Shown here piece after piece: positions 1-9,372 of a DNA stretch of 64,000 nt (position 1 is the stretch's first letter; every line of letters starts with the position of its first letter). Below the pieces are notes generated by a model. It did no database searches, had not been told where the DNA came from, and was given only the letters and a program-made list of their open reading frames with translations. A program made the translations under genes and the position numbers. Source of the stretch: Halomonas rhizosphaerae (GTDB taxonomy: Bacteria; Pseudomonadota; Gammaproteobacteria; Pseudomonadales; Halomonadaceae); NCBI RefSeq assembly GCF_030010555.1, contig NZ_JASCQP010000005.1, forward strand, positions 124,001 to 188,000, given 5' to 3'.

Positions 1-656
1 AGGTAGGGGTTGGCCTCGAAGCCATCCTCGTTGACGTTGGCGATGTACATGGTGGGCTTGAGGGTCAGGAAGCCGAAGCTCTTGAGCTGGTACTTCTCGT
101 CGTCGGTGAGGCCGCCGCTTCTCAGCGGCAGGCCTTCGGCCAGGTGGGGCTGGATGCGCTCGAGGATCGCCTTGGTGGCGATGGCCTCCTTGTCGCCGCC
201 CTTGGCCACGCGCACCAGGCGCTGGATGGCGCGCTCGACGGTGTCGAGGTCGGCCAGCGCCAGCTCCATGTTGATGATCTCGATATCGGCCCGCGGGTCG
301 ACCTGGTTGGCGACGTGGATCACGTTGTCGTTGTCGAAGCAGCGCACCACATGGGCGATGGCCTGGGTCTCGCGGATATTGGCCAGGAACTTGTTACCCA
401 GCCCCTCGCCCTTGGAGGCGCCGGCCACCAGGCCGGCGATGTCGACGAACTCCATGGTGGTGGGGATCACCTTCTGCGGCTTGACGATCTCGGCGAGCCG
501 GTCGAGGCGCGGGTCGGGCATCGGCACGATGCCCACGTTGGGCTCGATGGTGCAGAAGGGGAAGTTCTCGGCGTCGATGCCGGACTTGGTCAGCGCATTG
601 AACAGCGTGGACTTGCCGACGTTGGGCAGGCCGACGATACCGCAGTTGAAACCCAT
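1..656 (-). CDS. ychF: YchF/OLA1-family redox-regulated ATPase (partial, C-terminus outside window)
   Basis: This is the N-terminal 218 residues of a TRAFAC-class P-loop protein. The G1 loop GLPNVGKST lies at about residues 9-17, DIAGLVAGA at 72-80, and NVNE at 207-210. The NxxE form in place of NKxD marks the YchF/OLA1 branch, which prefers ATP over GTP and associates with ribosomes. The gene starts at the ATG complementary to 654-656, after an AGGAAG ribosome site. It runs off the left edge, so the TGS domain is not seen. It sits downstream of pth in the same direction, the usual pairing in gammaproteobacteria, separated by a repeat-bearing gap. Confidence 0.95.
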   Translation of the reverse strand, partial: MGFNCGIVGLPNVGKSTLFNALTKSGIDAENFPFCTIEPNVGIVPMPDPRLDRLAEIVKPQKVIPTTMEFVDIAGLVAGASKGEGLGNKFLANIRETQAIAHVVRCFDNDNVIHVANQVDPRADIEIINMELALADLDTVERAIQRLVRVAKGGDKEAIATKAILERIQPHLAEGLPLRSGGLTDDEKYQLKSFGFLTLKPTMYIANVNEDGFEANPY

Positions 657-716
657 GAGATCTTCCTGGAAGCGAGTTCGCGATTGGAAAGTGGCGTGTA
701 TTCTACGGAAGCGCGG

Positions 717-863
717 AGCGCCAAGCTACAAGCACCGAGCGGCCAAGCCGCGAAGATACGGGCCCTCGACGATGCAGGTCGGATTCGGCCTCGGGCAGTG
801 TCGTTCCGGGCATGGCTGCCCGTCGTCGGTCCCCTTGTAGCTCGGTGCTTTCAGTTCGGCGCT
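717..863. repeat. Intergenic inverted-repeat element between pth and ychF
   Basis: Two 24-nt arms, 717-740 and 840-863, are inverted copies of each other with 20 of 24 positions matching, and enclose about 100 bp. The arms contain the core GCACCGAGC. The right arm covers the last codons and stop of pth (stop at 851-853). No ORF fits inside. It resembles the REP/BIME-like dispersed repeats of halomonads, but family membership is inferred and copy number is unknown from this window. Confidence 0.55.
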
Positions 864-1441
864 GTAAAACTGTGCAGCCGGTTCATGGCCTTCGCCCAGT
901 CACCGGCCAAGGCCTGGGGCAGGGTGGCCAGGCACTCGTCGATGGCGGCGTCGATGGCGGCGCGCTCGGCCTTGCCGGGCCGGCTCAGCACGTAGTTCGT
1001 CACCTGGCGGCTGTCGCCGGGGTGGCCGATGCCGATGCGCAGGCGGTGGAAGGCCCGGTCGTTGCCCAGGGCGCGGATGATGTCGCGCAGGCCGTTGTGC
1101 CCGCCGTGGCCGCCGCCGGTCTTGTAGCGCGCCGTACCCGGCGGCATGTCGAGCTCATCGTGGGCCACCAGCAGCTCGCCCGGTGCCAGCTTGAAGAACT
1201 GGCAGAGGGCCGCCACGGCGCCGCCGCTGCGGTTCATGAAGGTGGTGGGCTCGAGCAGGTGCACGTCCTGGCCGTCCAGGTGGACCCTGGCGTGCAGGCC
1301 CAGGAACTTCCTGTCCGGACGCAGCTCGCCGCCCGCCGCCCGCGCCACGGCCTGCACCAGCCAGGCACCGGCATTGTGGCGGGTGGCCGCGTAGTCGGCG
1401 CCGGGATTGCCCAGTCCAATGATCGCCTTGACCTGGCTCAT
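851..1441 (-). CDS. pth: Peptidyl-tRNA hydrolase
   Basis: A 196-aa enzyme that hydrolyses the ester bond of peptidyl-tRNAs released from stalled ribosomes, recycling tRNA in the cytoplasm. The family start GLGNPG is at residues 9-14. The catalytic His is H22, with N12, N70 in PTTFMN, D95 in AHDELD and N116 in GGHNGLRD all in their expected places. I chose the ATG complementary to 1439-1441 because MSQVKAIIGLGNPG matches the family N-terminus; a longer reading from 1540 adds an unconserved extension across a terminator. Its last codons lie in a repeat arm. Order rplY-pth-ychF is conserved in Pseudomonas-like genomes. Confidence 0.96.
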   Translation of the reverse strand: MSQVKAIIGLGNPGADYAATRHNAGAWLVQAVARAAGGELRPDRKFLGLHARVHLDGQDVHLLEPTTFMNRSGGAVAALCQFFKLAPGELLVAHDELDMPPGTARYKTGGGHGGHNGLRDIIRALGNDRAFHRLRIGIGHPGDSRQVTNYVLSRPGKAERAAIDAAIDECLATLPQALAGDWAKAMNRLHSFTAPN

Positions 1442-1453
1442 GTCGTGTCTCCA

Positions 1454-1476
1454 AAAAATCATCGGGAATGATTTTT
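1454..1476. other. AT-rich hairpin in the pth leader
   Basis: A perfect 9-bp stem, AAAAATCAT with ATGATTTTT around a 5-nt loop, lies just upstream of the pth start on the minus strand, after the rplY terminator. It stands out as AT-rich in a GC-rich setting. It could be part of the pth promoter/leader or a regulatory structure; no function can be assigned. Confidence 0.35.
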
Positions 1477-1527
1477 GACGTCGCGTTAGCGGCGGCCCGT
1501 AGGATGGCCGCCAGGGAGGGACGGCCA

Positions 1528-1557
1528 CAAAAAAAATCAAGCGCCGAGGCGCTTGAT
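1528..1557 (-). terminator. Rho-independent terminator of rplY
   Basis: On the minus strand a 10-bp perfect stem (ATCAAGCGCC / GGCGCTTGAT, 2-nt minimal loop) is followed directly by eight T residues. It lies 45 bp after the rplY stop, so most transcription of prs-rplY should end here and pth probably needs its own promoter. Confidence 0.9.
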
Positions 1558-1602
1558 CGATGAAGGGAGGGCCATGCAGAGCATGGCCCCGGGCAAGCGC
1601 GC

Positions 1603-2256
1603 TTACTCGGCGCTACCTTCGCCTTCTTCGCCCTCGGCGGCTTCACCGCCTTCCTCGTCCTCTTCCGTATCACGGACCTTGGGCTTGGTGATGCTCAGCA
1701 CGGCGTTGTCATGATCCTCGCCATGGGTGAGCGCGACCAGGGTCACGCCGGCCGGCACGGTCAGGTCGGAGAGGTGCAGGGTGGTGCCCAGCTCGACCTC
1801 AGTGATGTCGACCTCCAGGAAGTCGGGCAGGTCCTTGGGCAGGCAGCTGACCTCCACCTCGTTGGAGAGCACGTGGAGTTCACCGCCGTCGTCCTTGATG
1901 CCCTTGCACTTGTCCTCGCCCACGACGTGCAGCGGCACGCGCAGGGTGATCTCGTGGGTGGCATCGACCCGCAGGAAGTCGGCGTGGGTGATCAGCGGCT
2001 TGTAGGGGTGACGCTGCAGATCACGGACCACCACCTGCTGAGCCTGGCCATCCACGTGCAGGTTGATCACGGAGGAGAAGAAGGCCTCGTCTTCCAGCGC
2101 CTTGTAGAAGCTGGTCTTGTCGACGGCGATGGGCTGCGGCGCTTGCTCACCACCATAGATGATGGCCGGCACCTGTTCGTTCGCACGACGCAGGCGGCGG
2201 CTCGCACCTTTCCCCAGGTCGCTGCGAACGCTGGCATTGAGTGTGTAATCGGACAT
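1603..2256 (-). CDS. rplY: 50S ribosomal protein L25/general stress protein Ctc
   Basis: A 217-aa protein of the long L25 (Ctc/TL5) type. The N-terminal ~95 residues form the 5S-rRNA-binding L25 fold, followed by a TL5-like beta domain to about residue 190 and a very acidic tail rich in Glu/Gly ([17 protein letters not shown]). E. coli L25 has only the first domain (94 aa). I start at [11 protein letters not shown], the family N-terminus, because the upstream extension to 2337 is unconserved; a GAGG-type site precedes it. It follows prs and ends at a strong terminator. Confidence 0.96.
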   Translation of the reverse strand: MSDYTLNASVRSDLGKGASRRLRRANEQVPAIIYGGEQAPQPIAVDKTSFYKALEDEAFFSSVINLHVDGQAQQVVVRDLQRHPYKPLITHADFLRVDATHEITLRVPLHVVGEDKCKGIKDDGGELHVLSNEVEVSCLPKDLPDFLEVDITEVELGTTLHLSDLTVPAGVTLVALTHGEDHDNAVLSITKPKVRDTEEDEEGGEAAEGEEGEGSAE

Positions 2257-2382
2257 GGAATTGCCTCTTTCTGGAAGTAAGGAAAGCGCCGTGGCCCGCG
2301 ACCAGACCGCGGCGTTTCCGGGAGCCCCGCAGGGCATGTGTCCCGCGCCCTGTGCCGCCGGGCGAGTCCCGGTGGACCCGCG

Positions 2383-3324
2383 TCAGTGGAACATGGCGCT
2401 GACGGATTCCTCGTTGCTGACCCGGCGGATCGCCTCGGCGATCAGCCCGGCGACGCTGAGCTGGCGGATCTTGCCGCTGCGCCGGGCGGTCTCGGAGAGA
2501 GGGATGGTGTCGGTCACCACCACCTCGTCGAGCACCGAGCCGGTGATGTTGTCCACCGCCGGCCCCGACAGGATCGGGTGGGTGGCGTAGGCCACCACGC
2601 GCCGGGCGCCCCGGGCCTTGAGGGCCTCGCCGGCCTTGCACAGGGTGCCGGCGGTGTCGATCATGTCGTCCACCACCACGCAGGTGCGGTTCTCGATCTC
2701 GCCGATGATGTGCATCACCTGGGCCTGGTTGGCCGAGGGGCGCCGCTTGTCGATGATCGCCAGGTCGGCGTTGAGCTGCTTGGCGATGGCGCGGGCGCGC
2801 ACCACGCCGCCGACGTCCGGCGATACCACCACCAGGTCGTCGTAGTTCTGGCGCTCGATGTCGTCGAGCAGGATCGGCGAGCCGTAGACGTTGTCCACCG
2901 GCACGTCGAAGAAGCCCTGGATCTGGTCGGCGTGCAGGTCCATGGTCATGACCCGGTCGACGCCGGCCTTGACCATCATGTCGGCGACGATCTTGGCCGA
3001 GATCGGCACGCGCGCGGAGCGCACGCGGCGGTCCTGACGGGCATAGCCGAAGTAGGGCACCACGGCGGTGATCCGGGTGGCGGAGGCCCGGCGCAGGGCG
3101 TCCACCATTAGGATCAGCTCCATCAGGTTGTCATTGGTCGGTGCACAGGTGGACTGCAGGATGAACACATCCTTGCCGCGCACGTTCTCGTTGATCTCGA
3201 CCGCGACCTCGCCGTCGCTGAACTGGCCGACCGTGGCATTGCCCAGGTAGGTGTCCAGACTCTCGGCGACCTTTCGGGCGAGTTCGGGATTGGCATTCCC
3301 GGCGAAAACCATCAATTTTGACAC
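2383..3324 (-). CDS. prs: Ribose-phosphate pyrophosphokinase (PRPP synthetase)
   Basis: Makes PRPP from ribose-5-phosphate and ATP for purine, pyrimidine, NAD, His and Trp synthesis. The 313-aa product aligns end to end with E. coli Prs (315 aa), including [18 protein letters not shown], the Mg/ATP-binding [18 protein letters not shown] and the PRPP loop [17 protein letters not shown] prefer the GTG at 3324 ([10 protein letters not shown]), which has an AAAGGTGG ribosome site at good spacing; ATG at 3312 is the alternative. The longer ATG reading from 3420 runs into tRNA-Gln and is not plausible. It lies downstream of tRNA-Gln and upstream of rplY. Confidence 0.97.
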   Translation of the reverse strand: MSKLMVFAGNANPELARKVAESLDTYLGNATVGQFSDGEVAVEINENVRGKDVFILQSTCAPTNDNLMELILMVDALRRASATRITAVVPYFGYARQDRRVRSARVPISAKIVADMMVKAGVDRVMTMDLHADQIQGFFDVPVDNVYGSPILLDDIERQNYDDLVVVSPDVGGVVRARAIAKQLNADLAIIDKRRPSANQAQVMHIIGEIENRTCVVVDDMIDTAGTLCKAGEALKARGARRVVAYATHPILSGPAVDNITGSVLDEVVVTDTIPLSETARRSGKIRQLSVAGLIAEAIRRVSNEESVSAMFH

Positions 3325-3388
3325 GCGCAGCCACCTTTGCTGTGTTGGGTCTTCAGGGATTCGGGTCGAGGGTCGTTCCGGGGCGGAA

Positions 3389-3463
3389 TGGCTGGGGCAG
3401 GAGGATTCGAACCTCCGCATGGCGATACCAAAAACCGCTGCCTTACCGCTTGGCTATGCCCCA
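3389..3463 (-). tRNA. tRNA-Gln (anticodon TTG)
   Basis: The minus strand folds as a 75-nt cloverleaf. The acceptor stem is TGGGGCA/TGCCCCA, the D arm carries AAGCGGTAAGGC, and the anticodon stem GCGGT/ATCGC has loop TTTTGGT and hence anticodon TTG. The T arm is GGAGG-TTCGAAT-CCTCC, the discriminator is G and the CCA end is encoded. It sits between ispE and prs, the same place as tRNA-Gln in Pseudomonas. Confidence 0.97.
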
Positions 3464-3521
3464 GCAGCCTGCTCCGCTCCGGGACGTCCCGGGTTGCCTT
3501 GGCGCCCGTGGGCGGGGCGGG

Positions 3522-4391
3522 TCATCGACCCAGCGCAGCATGGAGAGGTGAGCGATTCAGGCCGCGGGCCTTGAAGGCCTGCCAGCCGCCGGGAACCTCG
3601 GCCAGGAGCCGGTCGGCCTGGGCCTCGCTGTCGAGCCGGGCAAAGACACAGGCGCCGGTGCCGGTCAGCATGGTCGGCGCTCGGGACGCCAGCCAGTCGA
3701 GTGCATGCGCCACCTCGGGATACAGTGCCCGGACGGTGGGCTCGCAGTCGTTGCGCCAGCTCGCCGCTCCCCCCTGCAGTGCGCGCGCCATGGTAATCGG
3801 GGGGGTGTGGCGTGTCAATTGCGGTGCCTTGAACACCGCCGGCGTAGAGACCGTCACGCCGGGGTGAAGCACCACGAACCAGGGGGTATCGAGCTCGACC
3901 GGGGTGAGGCGTTCGCCGACTCCCTCGGCCCAGGCGGCGTCCCCGTGCACGAACACCGGGACGTCGGCCCCCAGGGCGAGGCCGAGGCCGGCCAGGCGTT
4001 CGACGTCGAGGCCGAGTCCCCAGAGGGCATCGAGGCCGAGCAGGCTGGTGGCGGCATCCGAGCTACCGCCACCGAGCCCCCCGCCCAGGGGCAGGCGCTT
4101 CTCGAGGAGGATATCCGCCCCCAGGCGGCAGCCGCTCTCGGCCTGCAGCAGGCGGGCGGCCCGCACGATCAGGTTGTCCTCGGCCGCCACCCCGGGCAGG
4201 CGGGGAGCGAGGCGGATCTCGCCGTCCTCGCGGCCGCGCAGGGTGAGGGTGTCGCCGATGTCGAGGAACTGGAACAGCGTCTGCAACTCGTGGTAGCCAT
4301 CCGGCCGGCGGCCGGTGATGTGCAGCAGGCGGTTGAGCTTGGCCGGCGCCGGCAGCACCAGCGTGTCGGGAAGGGGGGTGTTCAGCGGCAT
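3522..4391 (-). CDS. ispE: 4-(cytidine 5'-diphospho)-2-C-methyl-D-erythritol kinase
   Basis: A GHMP-family kinase of 289 aa that phosphorylates CDP-methylerythritol in the non-mevalonate isoprenoid pathway. The substrate-binding PAPAKLN is at residues 14-20, and the ATP loop GGGLGGGSSDAA begins at residue 103, as in E. coli IspE. The start ATG (4391) follows the lolB stop by one base, so the two are translationally linked; the extra N-terminal stretch in the longer reading lies inside lolB. Order lolB-ispE-tRNA-Gln-prs is conserved. Confidence 0.96.
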   Translation of the reverse strand: MPLNTPLPDTLVLPAPAKLNRLLHITGRRPDGYHELQTLFQFLDIGDTLTLRGREDGEIRLAPRLPGVAAEDNLIVRAARLLQAESGCRLGADILLEKRLPLGGGLGGGSSDAATSLLGLDALWGLGLDVERLAGLGLALGADVPVFVHGDAAWAEGVGERLTPVELDTPWFVVLHPGVTVSTPAVFKAPQLTRHTPPITMARALQGGAASWRNDCEPTVRALYPEVAHALDWLASRAPTMLTGTGACVFARLDSEAQADRLLAEVPGGWQAFKARGLNRSPLHAALGR

Positions 4392-4392
4392 G

Positions 4393-5004
4393 TCAGTCGT
4401 CGAGGGCCGGGCGCCAGTCGGTGACCGCCAGGGTGACTCGCAGGTCGTCATAGGCCATCACCAGGCGCCTGGGCAGCCAGAGGTCGGCGACGCGCTCCCA
4501 GTCGCGGTACTCGATCTCCCAGCCATCCTGCTCGAGGCGAAGGGGAAAGCCCAGTTCGTCCTCTTCCAGTCGATGGGGCGTGTCGTCCGCCGGCAGGCCG
4601 CGGATCCAGTCGGAGAGCGCGCTGACCGGCAGCGACCAGCCCAGCTGCTCTTCCATCAGCGCCTCCGGGGTCTCGGCCTCGAAGCGGCCCTCGGCGGTGG
4701 TCAGCGAGAAGCGCCCTTCGCGTCCCTCCAGGGTGCTGCGCCCGCTGCCGAAGGGCCCGCTGATCAGCAGCCGGTAGTAATGCGGGTGCTGGCTCCAGTC
4801 CAGGTTGGCGCTGGTGGAGTCCTCGGGGGTGCGCAGGCCGGCCTTGCCGACCAGTACCCAGGTGTCGAGTTCGGCCAGGCGTTCGGCCTGACCCTCCCAC
4901 TGGCCCGCGGCGCGCTCGCCCTCGGGGGCGGGCGCCCGGCCGGCGCAGCCGGCCAGCAGGGCCAGGGCGAGCAGGGGGATCAACAGTCGCGGCAGTGTCG
5001 TCAT
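4393..5004 (-). CDS. lolB: Outer-membrane lipoprotein LolB
   Basis: A 203-aa lipoprotein receptor that takes lipoproteins from LolA and inserts them into the outer membrane. It has a signal sequence with lipobox LAGC (Cys20). The mature part fits LolB by length and by the pattern WVLVGKAGLRTPED followed by beta strands (WSQHPHYYRLLISGPFGSG). The hydrophobic loop typical of LolB is in the region after GKAGL. It is encoded between the TPR lipoprotein gene and ispE, all in one direction, as in Pseudomonas. Confidence 0.93.
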   Translation of the reverse strand: MTTLPRLLIPLLALALLAGCAGRAPAPEGERAAGQWEGQAERLAELDTWVLVGKAGLRTPEDSTSANLDWSQHPHYYRLLISGPFGSGRSTLEGREGRFSLTTAEGRFEAETPEALMEEQLGWSLPVSALSDWIRGLPADDTPHRLEEDELGFPLRLEQDGWEIEYRDWERVADLWLPRRLVMAYDDLRVTLAVTDWRPALDD

Positions 5005-5030
5005 GGCGAGTTCCGTTCGTCGGGGGGGGG

Positions 5031-6797
5031 TCAGTCGTCACGCCCGGGCGCGTCGAGCTCGGGGTGGCGTTGCAGCAGCTCGTCGATCAGCGGGCGCTCC
5101 TCGAAGCGTTGCCGGGCCTCCTCGAGCAGGTCGCGTGCACGCTCTTCCTCGCCCAGCGCCCAGAGCACCTCGATGAGGTGGGCGGCGATCTCCTGGTCGG
5201 GCATGGCCGACCAGGCGCGCTCGAGCCAGGGCAGGGCCCCTTCGGGGTCGCCCTGGCGATAGCGGACCCAGCCCTGGCTGTCGAGGATGGCCGGGTTGCC
5301 AGGCTCCAGCGCGTGGGCCCGCTCGATCAGTTCGCGTGCCTCCCCCAGCCGGCCCTCGAGGTCGGCATCGGCGAGGGTGTAGCCCAGGGCGTTGAGGGCA
5401 TTGGCGTTGTCCGGATCGGCCTCGATGATATGGCGAAGGTCCGCCTCCATGGCGGCGAGGTCGCCATCGGCGAAGGCGCGCATGGCACGCTGGTAGCGCA
5501 GCCGTTCGTCATCGGGGTGCTGCGAGAGTTCGCTGTCGAGCAGGGCATCCGCCTGCTCGACGAGGCCGGCCTCGTCAAGCAGTTCGACCTCCAGGGAGAC
5601 CAGCTCACTGCGGTAGTCCTCATGGCGCAGCCGCTCGAGGCGCAGGAAGGCACGCGCGTCGAGCAGCCGGTCATCCTCGATCAGCATCCTGGCCGCACTC
5701 AGGCGGGCGGTCAGGAACTGCTCGCCCTCGGGCACCTGGCGGTAATAAAGAAGGGCGTTGTCCACCTCGCCCTCCTCCTCGGCGATGGCGCCCAGCAGCA
5801 GGAAGGCCAGCGGCGGGGCCTCGTCGTCACCGACCAGGGGCAGCAACAGGCGGCGCGCCGGGGGCAGGTGCTCCTCTTCCAGGAACAGCCGTGCCAGGCC
5901 GAGGCGCAGCTCGGGGTCGTCGCCGTGGTCGTCGAGCAGGGCGTCGGTGGTGGCCTCTGCGGCCTCGATGCCGCCCAGCTGGATCTCGGCGCGGGCCAGC
6001 AGCAGCATCAGGCGCGGGTCGCCCGGCGCCACCTCCAGGCCGCGTCGCGCCGCCGCTCGTGCCGCCGAAGGAGTGTCGGCCTCCAGCGCCAGGCGGGCGC
6101 GGATCTGCCATAGCTCGGGCAGCTCGGGCGCGACCCGCGTCAGCCGCGACAGGCGCTGCTCGGCCGCCGCACGCTCACCGGCGGCGGCCTCCAGCAGGGC
6201 GGTGGCCAGCTCGCTGTCGTGGTCTGCCTCGCCAGCCCCTGCCAGGTGCTCGCGCATCCTGGCCAGCAACGGCGCCGGGTCGGCACCGGCCTCGAGGGCA
6301 CTCTCCACGAAGCCGGTCAGCTCCTCCTGTGCGCCGCGCGAGATGGCGGCCAGGCGCTGTTCCAGGGCGGCATCCCAGTCGCCGCGTTGGATGGCGAGGC
6401 TGGCGAGCAGGCGTGCCGGGGCGTCGCTCTCCGGCGCCAGGGCCTGCCAGCGCCGTGCGGCCTCATCGAGGAGCTGGGGGTCCTCGCTGAAGCGGGCGGC
6501 CAGGGTGGCGCGCTCGGCGAGGGGGGCGGAGCCATAGCGCTCGGCGACGTCCAGAAAGCCGCGGGTGGCGCGTGGATAGTCGCCGCGCTGTCCGGCCAGT
6601 TCGGCCACCAGCAGGCCGGAGAGGCTCTCGGCATCCAGCCCGCGGGTGATCGACGGCGCACCCGCCAGCGGGTCCTCGGCGGGTTCGGCGGCCGAAGAGG
6701 CCCCCGGCAGGCCCTGGCAGCCGGCGAGCAGGATCGCCAGCGCCATTGGCGCCAGGGGGGAGCGACGAGTGATTCGGGAGAGCGTTCCGCGGGGCAT
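5031..6797 (-). CDS. TPR-repeat lipoprotein (PA4667-like)
   Basis: A 588-aa protein with a lipoprotein signal (LLAGC, Cys27) and then nearly all alpha-helical tetratricopeptide repeats. Clear repeat signatures include DNANALNALGYTLADADLEG and AILDSQGWVRYRQGDPEGALPWLERA near the C-terminus. It is probably outer-membrane anchored with a scaffolding role; the exact function is not known. I start at MPRGTLSR because it directly precedes the signal peptide; the reading from 7043 would overlap the hemA start. It sits between lolB and hemA, the same place as PA4667 in P. aeruginosa, and is divergent from hemA. Confidence 0.88.
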   Translation of the reverse strand: MPRGTLSRITRRSPLAPMALAILLAGCQGLPGASSAAEPAEDPLAGAPSITRGLDAESLSGLLVAELAGQRGDYPRATRGFLDVAERYGSAPLAERATLAARFSEDPQLLDEAARRWQALAPESDAPARLLASLAIQRGDWDAALEQRLAAISRGAQEELTGFVESALEAGADPAPLLARMREHLAGAGEADHDSELATALLEAAAGERAAAEQRLSRLTRVAPELPELWQIRARLALEADTPSAARAAARRGLEVAPGDPRLMLLLARAEIQLGGIEAAEATTDALLDDHGDDPELRLGLARLFLEEEHLPPARRLLLPLVGDDEAPPLAFLLLGAIAEEEGEVDNALLYYRQVPEGEQFLTARLSAARMLIEDDRLLDARAFLRLERLRHEDYRSELVSLEVELLDEAGLVEQADALLDSELSQHPDDERLRYQRAMRAFADGDLAAMEADLRHIIEADPDNANALNALGYTLADADLEGRLGEARELIERAHALEPGNPAILDSQGWVRYRQGDPEGALPWLERAWSAMPDQEIAAHLIEVLWALGEEERARDLLEEARQRFEERPLIDELLQRHPELDAPGRDD

Positions 6798-6903
6798 GCG
6801 CGTCTCGTGCCAAAGGACGAGTCGCCAGCATAACGGCTCGGCTCCCCCGGGCAAAGCATGATCCCGGTCACGGCATGTCATGGCGCCCCGGGCGGGCGGC
6901 CTG

Positions 6904-6912
6904 TGGTAGAAT
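6904..6912 (+). promoter_or_regulatory. Probable extended -10 promoter of hemA
   Basis: TGGTAGAAT (extended -10, TGnTATAAT-like) lies about 90 bp upstream of hemA. No convincing -35 sits 17 bp upstream, which suits an extended -10 type promoter. Predicted from sequence only. Confidence 0.4.
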
Positions 6913-6999
6913 ACTGCGCTTCGAGGATGGGCGGTCCGCGTCAGCGGACACCACCATTGCGCCCCTGCCGGAACCACGACTCGCGAAGACGCCGAACGC

Positions 7000-8268
7000 A
7001 TGACGCTTCTTGCCCTGGGAATCAACCACCGGACCGCCACCATCGAGGTGCGCGAGCAGGTCGCCTTCTCGCCGACTCAGCTGGAGGCGGCGCTGGCCGA
7101 GCTGCGTGCCCTGCCGGAGGTGCGCGAGGCAGCGGTTCTCTCCACCTGCAACCGCACCGAGCTCTACTGCGTGACCGAGGCCGTCGGCGAGCGCGAGATC
7201 CTCGACTGGCTGGGCCGTTTCCATGGACTGAGGGTGGAGGACCTCACGCGCTGTGCCTACCACTTCCACGAGAACGACGCGGCCCGGCACCTGATGCGGG
7301 TGGCGGTGGGGCTGGACTCCATGGTGCTGGGCGAGCCGCAGATACTGGGCCAGCTCAAGGAGGCCTACCAGGCGGCCCGCCGGGCCCGTGGCCTGGGCGG
7401 TGAGCTGGAGTGCCTGTTCCAGAACACCTTCGCCGTGGCCAAGCAGGTACGCACCGAGACGGGCATCGGTCGCAACCCGGTGTCGGTGGCCTACGCGGCG
7501 GTGAGCCTGGCCAGCCGCATCTTCGGCGACTTCACCCGCTCGCGGGCACTGCTGATCGGCGCCGGCGAGACCATCGAGCTGGTGGCGCGCCACCTCCACG
7601 AGGCCGGCGTGCGTCGGCTCACCGTGGCCAACCGCACCCGCGAGCGGGCCGAGGCCCTGTCCGGGCCGCTGGGCGGCGAGGCGATCACCCTCGATGCCAT
7701 CCCCGAGGCCCTGGTCGAGGCCGACATCGTGATCTCCTCCACCGCCGCGCCCCTGCCGATCCTCGGCAAGGGCATGGTCGAACGGGCGCTGAAGAAGCGC
7801 CGCCACCGTCCCGTCTTCATGGTCGACATCGCCGTGCCCCGGGACATCGAGCCCGAGGTGGGCGAGCTCAGCGATGTCTTCCTCTACACCGTCGATGACC
7901 TCCAGGAGGTCATCGAGGAGAACCGCCGGCATCGCCAGGTGGCCGCCGACCAGGCCGAGTCGCTGATCGAGCACGGCGTGGGCAACTGGCAGCACGAGCG
8001 GCGGATCCGCAGCGGCGGCGAGCTGATCCGCGACGTGCGCGCCCGCGGCGAGGCCATGCGCGAGCTCTCCGAGCAGCAGGCCCTGGCGCGCCTGGCCCGC
8101 GGCGAGGACCCGGAACTGGTGATCCGCCGCCTGGCCCACCAGCTGACCAACCGGCTGATGCACCGTCCCACCGTGGCGATGCGCGAGGCGGCCTCCCGGG
8201 AGCGTCGCGACCTGCTGGAGGCCGCCACCGCCCTGCTGCTGGACGAATCCACCGACCACTCCCGATAG
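7000..8268 (+). CDS. hemA: Glutamyl-tRNA reductase
   Basis: Reduces Glu-tRNA(Glu) to glutamate-1-semialdehyde, the first step of C5-pathway haem synthesis. The 422-aa product has the N-terminal catalytic domain with nucleophile Cys50 in LSTCNRTE, the NADPH Rossmann segment LLIGAGETIELVARHL and a C-terminal helical dimerisation domain. It starts MTLLALGINHRTA, typical for the family. It is divergent from the TPR gene and leads hemA-prfA-prmC, with prfA starting 9 bases after its stop. Confidence 0.97.
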   Translation: MTLLALGINHRTATIEVREQVAFSPTQLEAALAELRALPEVREAAVLSTCNRTELYCVTEAVGEREILDWLGRFHGLRVEDLTRCAYHFHENDAARHLMRVAVGLDSMVLGEPQILGQLKEAYQAARRARGLGGELECLFQNTFAVAKQVRTETGIGRNPVSVAYAAVSLASRIFGDFTRSRALLIGAGETIELVARHLHEAGVRRLTVANRTRERAEALSGPLGGEAITLDAIPEALVEADIVISSTAAPLPILGKGMVERALKKRRHRPVFMVDIAVPRDIEPEVGELSDVFLYTVDDLQEVIEENRRHRQVAADQAESLIEHGVGNWQHERRIRSGGELIRDVRARGEAMRELSEQQALARLARGEDPELVIRRLAHQLTNRLMHRPTVAMREAASRERRDLLEAATALLLDESTDHSR

Positions 8269-8277
8269 GATGCGCCG

Positions 8278-9372
8278 ATGAAAGCCACCCTGCGCCAGCG
8301 CCTCGACGCCTTCGTCGAGCGCTTCGAGGAGCTTTCCGCCCTGCTGGCGGAGCCCGAGGTGATCAGCGACCAGACCCGCTTCCGCGACTACTCGCGGGAA
8401 TATGCCGAGCTCGACTCCCTGGTGGAGGCCTGGCGCGAGTATCGCGCCGTGGAGGCCGACATCGCCTCCGCCGAGCAGCTCCTCGGCGATGCCGATGCCG
8501 AGATGCGCGAGCTGGCCGAGCTCGAGCGGGACGAGGGGCGCGACAGGCTGGAGGCCCTCGAGGTCCGGCTCAAGCAGCTGCTGGTGCCCAGGGATCCCGA
8601 CGATCGGCGCAACGTCTTCCTCGAGATCCGCGCTGGCACCGGCGGCGACGAGGCGGCGCTGTTCGCCGGTGACCTCTTTCGCATGTACTCGCGCTATGCC
8701 GAGCAGCACGGCTGGAAGGTGGAGGTGGTCAGTGCCAGCCATGGCGAGCAGGGCGGCTACAAGGAGATCATCTCCCGGGTCAGGGGCGAGGGGGTCTATG
8801 CCCGGCTCAAGTTCGAGTCCGGCGCCCACCGGGTGCAGCGCGTGCCGGCCACCGAGTCCCAGGGGCGCATCCACACCTCCGCCTGCACGGTGGCGGTGAT
8901 GCCCGAGGCCGACGAGGTGGGCGACATCGATATCGACCCGAACGACCTGCGGGTGGACACCTTCCGCTCCAGCGGTGCCGGCGGCCAGCACGTCAACACC
9001 ACCGACTCCGCGATCCGCATTACCCACCTGCCCAGCGGCGTGGTGGTGGAGTGCCAGGAGGAGCGCAGCCAGCACAAGAACCGCGCCAAGGCGATGTCGC
9101 TGCTCGCCGCCCGGCTCAAGCAGAGCGCCGTGGCCAGCCAGCAGCAGCAGCAGGCCGATGCCCGGCGCTCCCTGGTGGGTTCGGGCGATCGCAGCGAACG
9201 CATCCGCACCTACAACTTCCCCCAGGGCCGGGTCACCGACCACCGCATCAATCTGACGCTCTACAAGCTCGCCGAGGTGGTCAGCGGCGAACGGCTCGAC
9301 GACGTGATCGAGCCGTTGATCCACGAGTACCAGGCCGAGCAGCTGGCAGCCCTCCAGCAGGACGCCGGATGA
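8278..9372 (+). CDS. prfA: Peptide chain release factor 1
   Basis: A 364-aa class I release factor reading UAA and UAG. The codon-recognition tripeptide PAT (PxT type, so RF1 rather than RF2) is at residues 190-192, followed by [11 protein letters not shown], and the catalytic GGQ is at 235-237 in SGAGGQHVN. Length matches E. coli RF1 (360). Its stop overlaps the prmC start (ATGA); PrmC methylates the GGQ glutamine, so the pairing is functional as well as positional. Confidence 0.98.
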   Translation: MKATLRQRLDAFVERFEELSALLAEPEVISDQTRFRDYSREYAELDSLVEAWREYRAVEADIASAEQLLGDADAEMRELAELERDEGRDRLEALEVRLKQLLVPRDPDDRRNVFLEIRAGTGGDEAALFAGDLFRMYSRYAEQHGWKVEVVSASHGEQGGYKEIISRVRGEGVYARLKFESGAHRVQRVPATESQGRIHTSACTVAVMPEADEVGDIDIDPNDLRVDTFRSSGAGGQHVNTTDSAIRITHLPSGVVVECQEERSQHKNRAKAMSLLAARLKQSAVASQQQQQADARRSLVGSGDRSERIRTYNFPQGRVTDHRINLTLYKLAEVVSGERLDDVIEPLIHEYQAEQLAALQQDAG

